Below, piece by piece: positions 28,232-37,299 of a stretch of 64,000 nt of DNA. The DNA is taken from the NCBI RefSeq assembly GCF_002278035.1, contig NZ_CP022605.1, positions 968,013 to 1,032,012 on the forward strand, given 5' to 3'. The translations under genes were made by a program, and so were the position numbers. The notes beneath the pieces were generated by a model. It saw only the letters and a list, made by a program, of their open reading frames with translations. It did not search any database and had not been told where the DNA came from. Each line of letters starts with the position of its first letter. The stretch's first letter is position 1. This DNA comes from Ochrobactrum quorumnocens (lineage in GTDB: Bacteria; Pseudomonadota; Alphaproteobacteria; Rhizobiales; Rhizobiaceae).

Positions 28232-28252
28232 TTTATTCCCCTAGAGTTTGTG

Positions 28253-28272
28253 AACCCCGCCGAAGCGGGGTT
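28253..28272 (-). terminator. Hairpin between DUF892 gene and small hydrophilic gene
   Basis: An 8-bp perfect GC-rich stem (AACCCCGC/GCGGGGTT) with a UUCG-type tetraloop and no T-run. It may attenuate or stabilise the transcript rather than end it. Confidence 0.55.
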
Positions 28273-28279
28273 CGTGGGT

Positions 28280-28777
28280 TTAGGCGGCTTTTAGATTAAT
28301 CTTGGTCTCCGCCAGCTTGGTCAAATCTTCATCGGTTTGACCCTCTTCCTGGAGAGTGGTGTCAAGCAGCTTTACTATGTCCTTGTGTCCCAGTTCAGTG
28401 GCCCAGCGCTTCAGCGTGCCATAGCGTGTGATTTCGTAATGTTCCACCGCTTGCGCAGAAGAGATAAGCCCGGCATCAAGAGCTTTTGTTCCCTTGAATT
28501 CTTCAATAATCTCTTCGCCCTCTGAAATAATGCCCTCAATTGCATCGCAGGTCTTGCCCTGAGCGCGTTTTCCAAGGATCTCAAATACTTGCTGCAGCCG
28601 TTCGATGTGTTCCTGAGTTTGCTCTTTGTGCTTTTCAAAAGCCGCCTTAAGTTCTGGAGCCGCTGCGGCTCTTGCCATTTTCGGCAATGTCTTAACGATT
28701 TTGCGTTCGGCGTAGTAAATATCCTTGAGCGTGTCATAAAACAGATCGTCGAGTGTTTTTTCTTTCGAACTTGCCAT
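28280..28777 (-). CDS. DUF892 / YciE-type ferritin-like protein
   Basis: 165 residues from ATG 28777, chosen because AAAGGAG lies 6 bases upstream. The segments TLDDLFYDTLKDIYYAERKIVKTLPKM and EHYEITRYGTLKRWA, with Glu and His spaced along four helices, match the YciE/YciF family (PF05974), ferritin-like four-helix proteins induced by general, osmotic and oxidative stress. It lies directly downstream of a GGAAC-N16-CGTT promoter. Confidence 0.92.
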   Translation of the reverse strand: MASSKEKTLDDLFYDTLKDIYYAERKIVKTLPKMARAAAAPELKAAFEKHKEQTQEHIERLQQVFEILGKRAQGKTCDAIEGIISEGEEIIEEFKGTKALDAGLISSAQAVEHYEITRYGTLKRWATELGHKDIVKLLDTTLQEEGQTDEDLTKLAETKINLKAA

Positions 28778-28814
28778 TGTGGTCTCCTTTGGTGTAGACC
28801 CCGCATACAGAGTC

Positions 28815-28839
28815 AACGTTCATGGATGCCCTTGGTTCC
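28815..28839 (-). promoter_or_regulatory. EcfG-type general stress promoter (DUF892 gene)
   Basis: Read on the minus strand: GGAAC, 16 bases, CGTT, 38 bases upstream of the DUF892 start. Same consensus and spacing as the sites at 27929 and 36463. Confidence 0.8.
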
Positions 28840-29048
28840 TCCGATAAAGCCTGCAATTTGAATTTGTCCAAGCGCTCGTAACTAACTTTTTTTGAGAACT
28901 AAGCTCCAAAATAGTGATGATTGCTCGTCAATATCGTTGTTCGGCGCAGGCGTATCAATTCTGCATTAAGCCTGGTTTTGTCCTGGGAAGCTTGCCGCCA
29001 CGTTCGGAGTTTGTGGGTTGTGTGCCGAATGATCGGCTTCGCCTTTAG

Positions 29049-29528
29049 ATGAACAGACTGCAACACGCCGTTTCTTTTGTGGTCGGTATCGCAAAAACAT
29101 TATACGCATACGGCCAAGACCGCGGGACATGGTGGTTTTCGAAAGGGCTTCGAGGAGAATCTCGTTCTCCGACGTCTTGCGACCGAGGATGTGCTCAAGC
29201 TAGCGCACTCGATCTTCCAGCTTCTTCACCTCGTAATTGCCGATTATCGGCTCATCGGAACCCACTGTTACAGCCCCTCCCCCGTTCAGGAGCCTACGCC
29301 AGCGATACAGAAGATTTTGCGCAACTCCATGCCGCCGAGCCGCAGAGGAAACGGTCACCCCGGAGCATAGCTTTCCTCGATGATCTGCAGTTTGCGTTCG
29401 GTTGTCCAGCTGCGCCGCCGGACGTCAGGTCACCCTGTTGAAACTCGTTAGCCATAAGCTTATCCTCAAGCCTGTGCTTGGGCCTTTCTGCTTATGCTAA
29501 GTGTCCGGTCAAAAATGGGGGCAGTTCA
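29049..29528 (-). mobile_element. IS3-family element remnant (left end and orfA)
   Basis: The left end (TGAACTGCCCC, 29528 downwards) and a broken orfA are seen. The frame reading SWTTERKLQIIEE, then AARRHGVAQNLLYRWRR and LGRKTSENEILLEAL is the helix-turn-helix and leucine-zipper OrfA of IS2-like IS3 elements. It is out of frame with its ATG (29455) and carries a TAG at 29200-29202 where Glu is expected. orfB is missing. It abuts an IS5-type remnant. Confidence 0.75.
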
Positions 29529-29900
29529 TCGACAAAGCATTCTAGGAATTCTTGCCATTTTCTGCAGATCGCCATGCGTCGCCATCGCAAGTAATGGCGT
29601 TCCGCGCAAGATTGGCGTTGAAAAAGCAGGGCGATTCTAGCTGGAGCGGAGGCCATAAACACGATCCTGAAAATCACTGGCATAGATAAGATGATCGAAA
29701 TCCTGCAGGTCAAATATCTCAACAATATTCTTGAACAGGTCATCGTTTCATCAAGCAGATTATAAAACACACCATGGGCTTCATGGCTTTTCACAGTGCA
29801 GAGACAACAATTGCTGGCATTGAAGGGGCTCATATGATCCGAAAGAATCAATTCGCGAATGACTATCGGTCACCATTTCAAGACTTTGCGGAACTCGCAG

Positions 29901-30140
29901 GTACTGCACTGTCGTGAACGGCGGGAATTCCTTCGGCAACTGCGCCCATTGGCAGCCTGTTGTCGCTATATACTGGATCGCATTCCACAATGTACGTGGA
30001 TCATGCTCGCGCGGACGTCCGACCTTGCTCATCGGCTGCAAAAGCGGCGCGACGACAGACCATTCATCGTCGGTGCAGTCGCTTGCATAGCGTAAGCCTC
30101 GTCTGCCATAGTCGCGACGGGCGGTTTCAGTCCAGGCCAT
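29901..30140 (-). pseudogene. IS5-family transposase, N-terminal fragment
   Basis: Starts at ATG 30140 with GGAGG upstream. About 79 residues match the IS5 N-terminal domain (TDDEWSVVAPLL, GRPREHDPRTLWNAI, GCQWAQLPKEFPPFTTVQ). The usual YFYRWRDDG continuation and the whole DDE domain are absent; the frame runs on into unrelated sequence. A truncated copy, different from the IS5 element at 34091. Confidence 0.8.
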
Positions 30141-30576
30141 GTGATCCTCCGTAGTCTTGGTAAACCACAGAGAATCATAAACAACTGAAATCACTCAAAT
30201 TAATTTACGGTTAGTCTCTAAGATGTGAGTAAATGTTATTTATAAAACGTATTGAATTGATAATATTTAAATTCAAAGAATACGGTTTCATTTATATATG
30301 GATTTAGCGTGTCTAATGGTGTTTTCGTGTGGACGATGCTTCTTTCACTTCCAGAAGAACGATAATTTCCGGTTATCAATGTATTAATTTCACGACAGTA
30401 GAGCTTTTTGCATCAGGCGAGCGCCTCGTTCACACCGTGATCTCGGCCGTTCCGCCGCACTTCCATTGCAGCCCGCCTGCCGCCCTCTATCGGATACGGC
30501 GAGGTGAAGTTGGTTGGTTGAAGCCAGTTCCCACCCCGCCGATTGATGATCTGCCCTGATTAGACGACTTGGGTCA
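30141..30576. other. AT-rich intergenic region
   Basis: About 435 bases, AT-rich around 30190-30310. No gene, promoter or hairpin that I can support. Confidence 0.4.
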
Positions 30577-30840
30577 CTATGCAGTCGTATCGGAATAATG
30601 GGCTTTAGACGAAGTCACACTGACATGCGTTTCAATTATTGCCACCTGCTCAGCGATCTTAACGGGATCGTGTATCCCACGCTCAAATTCGCGGATGATG
30701 GCTCGCGCCACCCTGTCCTTGTCTTCATGGCCAGTAAGGCATCGATCGAGTAAAACGCAGCATTCTTCATATGCTTTTTGTAGAATGACTAATTCTGCGG
30801 GGCGGAAAGTTCCTTGATACTGTGCGTTTCGAAAAGGCAT
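30577..30840 (-). CDS. Conserved small hypothetical protein
   Basis: 87 residues from ATG 30840, which has a perfect AGGAGGTGAT ribosome-binding site 6 bases upstream. The core GTFRPAELVILQKAYEECC with the later VARAIIREFERG...DPVKIAE is a helical motif found in many small Hyphomicrobiales proteins of unknown role. No membrane span. Confidence 0.7.
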   Translation of the reverse strand: MPFRNAQYQGTFRPAELVILQKAYEECCVLLDRCLTGHEDKDRVARAIIREFERGIHDPVKIAEQVAIIETHVSVTSSKAHYSDTTA

Positions 30841-31624
30841 TGATATCACCTCCTATCCAAACCATAGTTAAACAAATGTTAACGGATTGGGCAAGTGAAG
30901 CAAGTGACTCTGTGCCCCAATTATGGAAGTTGTTAAGCAGTTTTATCTTCGCGGCACAGATATTTGATCATTCGTCTTCGAGGCGTTGCTGTCGAGCAAG
31001 ATTGTGAGCGATTAAGAAAAGATAATGTTCACGATCCGCGCGGTGGTGAGACGGTGGTTTGCTGCTGATCGTCGCGAGTTGTTCGTAATCGGCAACGCCG
31101 AAGGAGCTAGATGGGCTAGTAAAACTTCCGCATCTCTTACCAGATTGGAGAGAACATGACCGACTTTCTAGAAATCAAAGCCGCTCAGACTTATGCGCTC
31201 GGCAAAGAAACTGAAAATCCCGTCGTTCAAAGTTGACGCTTCCTCTTTGAAGCCAAGGCGCTTGTGTCGCTAGGTGACAAGAGTGAAGGACACCAGAAAC
31301 AAAATGCGCAGCGCTAGAGAAAAGCACGAAGCCTAAGTAGAAGGCAAAATTAGATGACGCATCGACAAAGACACGTAGGCGGCGAGTGTCGAGCTATATC
31401 GGATATGAGTCTTCACTCCAAATCCCAGCTAGAACCGGAGCCTTAAGGGCCGCTTGGAGTGGGCGATGGTTCCGATTAAACTTGCGTTATGCAAGCCTCA
31501 ACGTCGCGTAGTGCTTTCCGACAGTGGTGATAAATCCCGCTATTGCGGCTACGATCCTACTCGGGGTACTGAACCGCGTGTTCGTGCAGTGCTCTAGGCT
31601 TACCACATGTCGGCGCTTGCATAT
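30841..31624. other. Degenerate intergenic region
   Basis: About 780 bases. A 26-codon frame at 31156 (MTDFLEIKAAQTYALG) has GGAGAG before its ATG but ends at once, and the following 100 bases (ALVSLGDKSEGHQ in another frame) also look like coding remains, so a short gene may have decayed here. Nothing intact. Confidence 0.4.
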
Positions 31625-32146
31625 TCAGCTTGGCAGCCAAAATGGGCAACCAATGTTGGCTTTAGACCATTTGTCCCAAACGTTCGCAAAGCGAGCATGA
31701 GGAAAGGCTTGACGGTCTTTGTAAAATGATGCGTCGGCATAAAGCAGCTTGGTTCTCAACAATTCCATCATGAAATTGAGAAGCAAATGCTTTCGTTTCG
31801 TGAGAAGATCGACAACCGGCGTAATGATGTCGGATTCAGTGAATTCGCCTGCTCTATATGGCAGGTCGAAAACTCTTACCCGTACAAGGTGCTTCATGAT
31901 CGGATCTGGAATGAGTCTCCAAACAGATCCGCCCCGCTCATTATAAAACGGCTGGGTATGTTGATGGTTGTCGATGACAGCTTCGCAACATGCAAGAATA
32001 TTGTTGACGATGTCGGAAAATACATCGGTCACTACCGAAGTGTGAGTGCTATTCGGCAAACTAAGAACAAGATTTGACCATCCATGCTTTCGTAGAAGTA
32101 GGGAAATCTGAAATTCATCAAAAATTTCGTTTTGTTCTTTAATCAT
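31625..32146 (-). CDS. Hypothetical protein, possibly an orphan immunity-like protein
   Basis: 173 residues with even, protein-like composition and no membrane span. A pattern I recognise only loosely is HGWSNLVLSLP, SHVVTDVFSDIVNNIL-like spacing, then a Phe-x-x-GluArgGly and WRLIPD. It resembles proteins described in rhizobia and others as immunity partners of polymorphic toxins, but this is weak. No toxin gene is adjacent; the nearest neighbours are decayed sequence and a cysteine hydrolase. No clear ribosome-binding site at the ATG, so the start is uncertain. Lower GC than the neighbouring metabolic genes. Confidence 0.5.
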   Translation of the reverse strand: MIKEQNEIFDEFQISLLLRKHGWSNLVLSLPNSTHTSVVTDVFSDIVNNILACCEAVIDNHQHTQPFYNERGGSVWRLIPDPIMKHLVRVRVFDLPYRAGEFTESDIITPVVDLLTKRKHLLLNFMMELLRTKLLYADASFYKDRQAFPHARFANVWDKWSKANIGCPFWLPS

Positions 32147-32802
32147 CGATACATGCGCGCGGCGAATGGTCGTTTCAATTTAACTCTTTCCGCGCTTCTC
32201 CAGTCATTGCTGTCATTTGATCAGACTCGTTCATTGCTGTCGAGCCAAGGAGAAAAATTATGCCTCACATACGTTTCTTCGAAGGGGTTGACTGGAAACC
32301 CTACCGTAAGTCACGCTTATAAGGCTAGTTGGCGGGGTTGTGACAACCTTGCGCAGCTTCTCGGGTTGCTAGCAACAAGGCCTTGCGGCTAAGAAACGGA
32401 TGAAGAGCGAGAAAAACGGCGCTCCATAAGGGCGCAGGCGTGTCAGCCAAATGAAATCGGCTGTCGGATAATATCGGCAGTTGAATTAATTGCTCCCTTT
32501 CGAACAATTGATATGAAAGCCAGCCAAATAAATGACGAGGTGGCAACACATGAATGCGCACCCAGCGAATTTTTGCTACCGCTGCCGCCACGCACTAAAT
32601 CCAGCCTAAAGTAATCATGAGGTCAGTCTGGATTGTTAGGATCCCGTGACTTCCCAGATCCCGTGGAGAGCGCTACCTAAGGGGCCATCTGTACGAATTC
32701 ATCCTTCCAATATTCAAACAAAGCTATGAGAAAATTACCATTTTACAGATAAGCAAGGGATTCTCATTGTACGCAATCCGCCACGACCCTGCTCCTACTG
32801 AG
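32147..32802. other. Intergenic region
   Basis: About 655 bases; open frames on both strands (32132-32392 plus, 32325-32591 minus) without starts, ribosome-binding sites or family likeness. Nothing else seen. Confidence 0.4.
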
Positions 32803-33417
32803 TTATTGCCAATGTTCCAAAGTTTCAAGCATTGTGGCCGTTTCAATCTGTTCGCTGTAGCGATCATGAAAGACTGTCATGAGCGCATCATGGGTTTGAT
32901 CAACGGAACTGCAAATGGCATCTGTAACGATAACGACTCTAAACCCGCGATCAACCGCGCCAACAATAGTACCGAGTACACAGACGTCTGTTTCACCCCC
33001 AGTAATGACTAATGAGTCTATCCCCGATCCTCCCAACATCTCATCAAGCTTTCCCTCACTCCACGGCGAGTAAACATGCTTGTCGAGAACCTTGGCTGGT
33101 GGAGAGAAAACTGATAAATTGGGCATCAGCTCTATCAAATCAGGATCAAGGTTCTCCAAGGTCACATTTCTCCATCTTCGGTAGTAGTTTTTCCACATAC
33201 CTCTGCCTTCCCCTATTCGCCTAGCCGGTATGAAACGCGTGAAGATTGTTCGCTCGGGTTTTTTCGCAGATAGCTTTTCTATGTTGGGTAAGACTTTCTG
33301 TGTCCAAGGAATTGCCCAAGGCCCTCCGGGGGCAAAAAGACGTTGCATGTCCACGCATAAATGGAGGCAACTATTGCCCAGCGGACCATGTATTAAACCA
33401 TCTACAGGCATATCCAC
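32803..33417 (-). CDS. Cysteine hydrolase (isochorismatase family)
   Basis: 204 residues. The catalytic triad of the family is visible: Asp23 (LCVDMQRLF), Lys113 (VLDKHVYSPW) and Cys146 (GGETDVCVLGT), with the cis-peptide region just before the cysteine. Members hydrolyse isochorismate, nicotinamide, N-carbamoyl compounds or ureas; nothing here fixes the substrate. It stands alone between degenerate regions, with no pathway neighbours. Confidence 0.9.
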   Translation of the reverse strand: MDMPVDGLIHGPLGNSCLHLCVDMQRLFAPGGPWAIPWTQKVLPNIEKLSAKKPERTIFTRFIPARRIGEGRGMWKNYYRRWRNVTLENLDPDLIELMPNLSVFSPPAKVLDKHVYSPWSEGKLDEMLGGSGIDSLVITGGETDVCVLGTIVGAVDRGFRVVIVTDAICSSVDQTHDALMTVFHDRYSEQIETATMLETLEHWQ

Positions 33418-34090
33418 CCTTCTAGGCCGAGAGCACCGAAATTGGGACCATTACCATGAACAGTGGGGGAGGGCCCTCAGCGTTGCCACTCCCGATGGTT
33501 CACGGAACGTTTGTTGATATCAATACCGATAATCCCATAACTGTTATGTTTCAAAAAGGTTCACGCAACTCCATAGGAATTTTCGTGATTAATTTAGGTA
33601 CGATCACAAAGGTCCGTCTTGTTGCGGCTAGCGTTTCTGCGCGAGTCGTTTTTAGCATCCGGATAACCATCGTTTTTGAGGTCCGCAGCAGCATCGAAAG
33701 CATTCTTTATGCGACCATTAACTCACATTCCTCAGATCAGTTATCTGCGACCTAATAAGCCCTCGAAAAGGTCAGCTCTTTGAGAGCCTATTCCAAAATG
33801 TGAAGAGTGATTTCAGCAGGTTATGACTCCATCTGATTTCTGAAATACGATGGAGATCACGATGCCCTAGACCGAAATCACTCGCCATCATTGGCCTTGC
33901 AGGGTAAGCCTTTGCCAACCTGTCGTATCGCCAGAGTAACGAATATCCTTGGCATCCGTGATATACGCCGTGTGCGTAACGCTGTGCGTCGTGATTTTTA
34001 CCACCGCGCTTTGAATGTACACAGGTTCGCGGCTCATGTTTGTTAGGAAGCAGTGCGCGCCAATCGTTCGCCCTTCTCCACGATGTATAA
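33418..34090. other. Intergenic region left of the IS5 element
   Basis: About 670 bases. The words AGTGATTTCAG (33807) and CGAAATCACTCG (33872) are a short inverted pair about 60 bases apart and could be element remains. No gene. Confidence 0.35.
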
Positions 34091-34971
34091 CTACGCCGTG
34101 TGGACGAATTGACTCAGGTATAAGTTTTCCGGTTCCAGACTTTCACTCGACGTGATTCACATATTGCTGACGTGATTTGGAGGTCAGTAATGTGCACCAA
34201 GATGACAGAAAATGACTATGAACTGGCACTTGAGGTTTTTCGGACTTGTCTGCCAGCCGTTGGCGCGAAAGCTAAAAATGACCGCCTATTCCTTGAGGCG
34301 TTGCATTATTTCACCCTTCACAACATCTCATGGCGGGCTTTGCCTGAGCGGTTTGGTAACTGGAACAGCGTATGGAAGCGTTTTGACCGTTTAGGTAAAG
34401 CAGGTGTTTTCGAGGACTATTTTTCCATTTTGGCTGGGCTTGATGAAAGCGCTCATCTTATCGCTATGTTCGACAGCACCGTCATTCGCGCCCATGTATC
34501 TGCAGCAGGCGCTAAAGGGGGCAGGAAGGTCAAGCGCTCGGCCGGTCTCGTGGAGGGTTCGGAACCAAAATCCATCTGAAAACCGACCGAAATGGTCAGC
34601 CCCTTGGCTTTGAACTGACCGGAGGCGAAGCCTCCGATAGCAAACAGTTTGAAAGCCTCATGGACACGGGCCCTCAAGTCAGGCACCGCGCTATCATTGC
34701 TGACAAAGGCTATGATAGCGACGTTAATCGAGAGATTGCGCGAAAGGCTGGCGCTATCCCTGTGATCCCTTACAGATCAAACAGGCGTAATATTCCGAAG
34801 CATTTTGCCACGGCGCTTTATCGAGGTCGCGCACGTATCGAACAAATGATGGGGAAGCTCAAACGGTTCAAACGTGTCGCATTACGCTGCGAGAAAACAG
34901 CAAGAAACTTCCGATCCATCGTCGCAATCGCTTCTGCTTTCATCTTAATCAAATCCGTCCACACGGCCTAG
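34091..34971 (+). mobile_element. IS5-family (IS427-like) insertion sequence, copy 1
   Basis: An element of about 0.88 kb. Terminal inverted repeats are seen: GCCGTGTGGACGAATT at the left (34095) and its near-complement ending CCACACGGC at the right (34967). TA flanks both ends and may be the target duplication. It encodes one transposase in two frames. The left 500 bases recur with a single base change at 63501-64000. Confidence 0.88.
34190..34971 (+). CDS. IS5-family transposase with -1 frameshift
   Basis: The first frame (from ATG 34190, GGAGGTCAGTA upstream; open from 34172) reads through HYFTLHNISWRALPERFG and MFDSTVIRAHVSAAGAKGG and stops at 34579. The conserved continuation QALGRSRGGFGTKIHL...ADKGYDSD...YRGRARIEQMMGKLKRFKR lies in the -1 frame and ends at 34971. 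The switch is at AAAGGGGG (34514-34521), a slippery stretch. The catalytic Asp of FDST, the Asp of ADKGYDSD and the Glu of RIEQ are present, so the fused product should be active. The stop codon is completed by flanking DNA at the right end. Confidence 0.88.
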
Positions 34972-35826
34972 CATGGGAGTGGTCTGAGGGATGTTACTCC
35001 CCACGAAAATAAGCAGGTAAACAGACCAAATTGTCAATGTGCCAATGCTGGAAAAAGCTGCGACTATTGGCGCATTTTGCTATAAAAACGTGAGCAAAGG
35101 AGAGACGCTTTCAATAATGTATTATCGATTCCAAAACCAGTCCCGATAGTCATTGTTGCAAGAACAAATTTACAGACTTCAAATCTAATCGGCGCATTCT
35201 GTCGGATGTTTCAGTGGAACGACGGCCTTTACAGCGGACCGGTATAACAGTGGCTGCATAAAAGCGACACTGCAACTTGGTACCATCCCAGATCAAAACA
35301 ACGACACAGGAATCCGTGCGCGTAATTTAATATCAGTACCAAGAACTCGGTATCTATGAGTAGCGTGAACCACTCAGAAATAACCTTTGTCGATGCCTAT
35401 CACTTATGTAAGTCGCCTTGACCGCGCCATTCAAATGGGAAGCGTCGAAGTGTATCCGACTTTTTAACGGGCGAAGCCAGCAATAGAGCAATTTTGCTGC
35501 ATCATCGTATCACATCCCATCGATGACTAAATACCGAAGCGCATTTTCGTTCAGGTGAAAGATTGCGAGAGCTTTCCTGCGTTGCAACTCCATGACTTTA
35601 CTTTATGAGATTGACGCAGCAAATGCGTTATGATCCTCGCGTGTGGTCTCTCACTTTGTTGTCTAACTTTCGCGCAGAGGTTGATCTGTTCCATTTAACA
35701 GAAAAGACAATTAATTGGGTGTAACCCGGAGATTAAAAAGAAACTTGCTAGTCGCCATGTATATCTCCTGCTATTTTATGAGCCGAACCGATTTCTACGG
35801 GGACCAGCTGTAATCACTCCCCAAAG
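34972..35826. other. Gene-free region
   Basis: About 855 bases. No frame over 60 codons is credible, and no repeat or hairpin is clear. Probably decayed DNA beside the insertion sequence. Confidence 0.45.
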
Positions 35827-36435
35827 CTATCTGCCAGGGTAAGGGTTCTTCGCCATTAAAGTTGCTAGGTGCACAGCATTACGAGTTAGCATGTCAACGG
35901 CATTGGAAACCACCTCAGGCACTTCGGTCAAGTCGACAAAGTCGGTACTACCCATAGCCTCACCGACCCAATAACTCACGGCATTCGCAGCTATGGTGAA
36001 GCCGACGTCATTTAACGCCTGATAAACCTCGGCAGATACATGATGTGCACCATCTTCGTTGCCGACAACCGCTACGGCGGCCACCCTTCCGTAAGATAAC
36101 ATGCGACCTTGGTCATCTGTTTCGTTTAGAAATGCGTCCATTCGTTCTAAAGCCCGCTTTAGGAAACTACTAGGCTGACCCAGCCAGATTGGTGTTCCTA
36201 CCACAAGGATGTTAGCGGCTAGAATTTTTTGCCTAATTGTAGGCCATTCGTCGCCATCTCCTTCATTGGAGGAGACACCAGGTTTGATTTGGTAGTCAGC
36301 GAGACGAATAATTTCAGTTTCAACTCCCGCTCGCGCCATTGCCTCCGAGATTAGATGCAGCATACATTCCGTCGATGAAGGATTACCGCCCGAGTTTTTC
36401 AAAGTAGCGTTAAGTGCGATCGCCTTCAATTTCAT
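35827..36435 (-). CDS. Flavodoxin-like NAD(P)H-dependent FMN reductase
   Basis: 202 residues from ATG 36435 (MKLKAIALNATLK), chosen because AAAGGAG lies 8 bases before it. The FMN phosphate loop NATLKNSGGNPSST, the segment ILVVGTPIWLGQPSSFLKRALER and VVGNEDGAHH are typical of the NADPH-dependent FMN reductase/WrbA-like group (PF03358). Likely a cytoplasmic quinone or flavin reductase used in oxidative stress. A GGAAC-N16-CGTT promoter lies 28 bases upstream of the start, placing it in the general stress regulon. Confidence 0.88.
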   Translation of the reverse strand: MKLKAIALNATLKNSGGNPSSTECMLHLISEAMARAGVETEIIRLADYQIKPGVSSNEGDGDEWPTIRQKILAANILVVGTPIWLGQPSSFLKRALERMDAFLNETDDQGRMLSYGRVAAVAVVGNEDGAHHVSAEVYQALNDVGFTIAANAVSYWVGEAMGSTDFVDLTEVPEVVSNAVDMLTRNAVHLATLMAKNPYPGR

Positions 36436-36462
36436 GGGCTGGCTCCTTTCGTCGTGACTGCT

Positions 36463-36487
36463 AACGCCTATACTATTGCTTTGTTCC
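36463..36487 (-). promoter_or_regulatory. EcfG-type general stress promoter (flavoprotein gene)
   Basis: Read on the minus strand: GGAAC, 16 bases, CGTT, 28 bases upstream of the flavoprotein start codon. Identical elements and spacing to the two sites near 28 kb. Confidence 0.8.
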
Positions 36488-37299
36488 ACAATTTCGCGGT
36501 TCTGTTGCCAGTAACGGTAACTAAATGGCAAAAACATTGTTTTTTAATAATGACTTAGGTGGAAGTATTAATATTATCAGCGAGTTTTCGGACGCACTCT
36601 ATCTAGTGTTACTTGAAATGCTAAGCCAAGGCCTTGTCCAGCTGATACCCAGCCCCTCGCTTGGATGCTTTTTACAATGGTCGACACGGGTCTCGAGCTA
36701 ATGGAACGATATTGTTACGCGTCTCTCAGTTTCCGATTTCCATAGTTGGGCAAAGCTTTGTGCAGTAGGTTGGTGGGGATGGAGGGGGCTACAACATGTG
36801 CCGGCAAATAAAGACCTTCCAAAACGTTACGCAGGTTAACGAGGATTTTCGCAAGGCGGCAACAAGTCAGGCTCCTGTCTAACCAGTGTCGGCGGCATCG
36901 TTTCAGAACGAATATTCGAAACTGTAGCGAAGAACAAAAGATCCCATTGCTAGGCGCACCGATATGAAACGAGGCCGTAGCCGCGGCTCACTTTAGACCA
37001 CAATGAAGAACTCATCTTTTGTGTTGCTGGCAACTGGCGCAACTCGCCTGTTGACGGTGAACTCCTCGACATGTTGACGATGGAGGCCGACGCATCTAGT
37101 GAACGACAAACGTTCTCTGATCTGCGCTTTCGTCTATAAGTGAGGAACACAATACGCTTTGGACAGTTTTGTTTTCGTGGGGCCCAGCCGTATTCGGCGG
37201 ACGCGGCCTTTTTGTGTTCACGTTGCAAGCGGATCAACACTCGAACGTCCCGAATGGCTCGCCCTTCTGGTGGCTGACGATATAAATTGAGGGACTTTT
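36488..37299. other. Intergenic region with possible stress promoter for ligD remnant
   Basis: About 810 bases without a gene. At 37144-37168 (plus strand) GGAAC, 16 bases, AGTT is a near match to the EcfG promoter, about 130 bases before the ligD start. A plus-strand frame near 37008-37137 (LIFCVAGNWRNSPVDGELLD) ends in a stop and may be a gene remnant that I cannot name. Confidence 0.4.

Noticed and set aside
29492..29851. 119-codon minus-strand frame between the IS remnants
   Set aside because: Not transposase-like and no start signal; spans the joint between remnants.
36950..37240. 96-codon minus-strand frame upstream of ligD
   Set aside because: Basic, low-complexity composition, no ribosome-binding site; overlaps the putative stress promoter.
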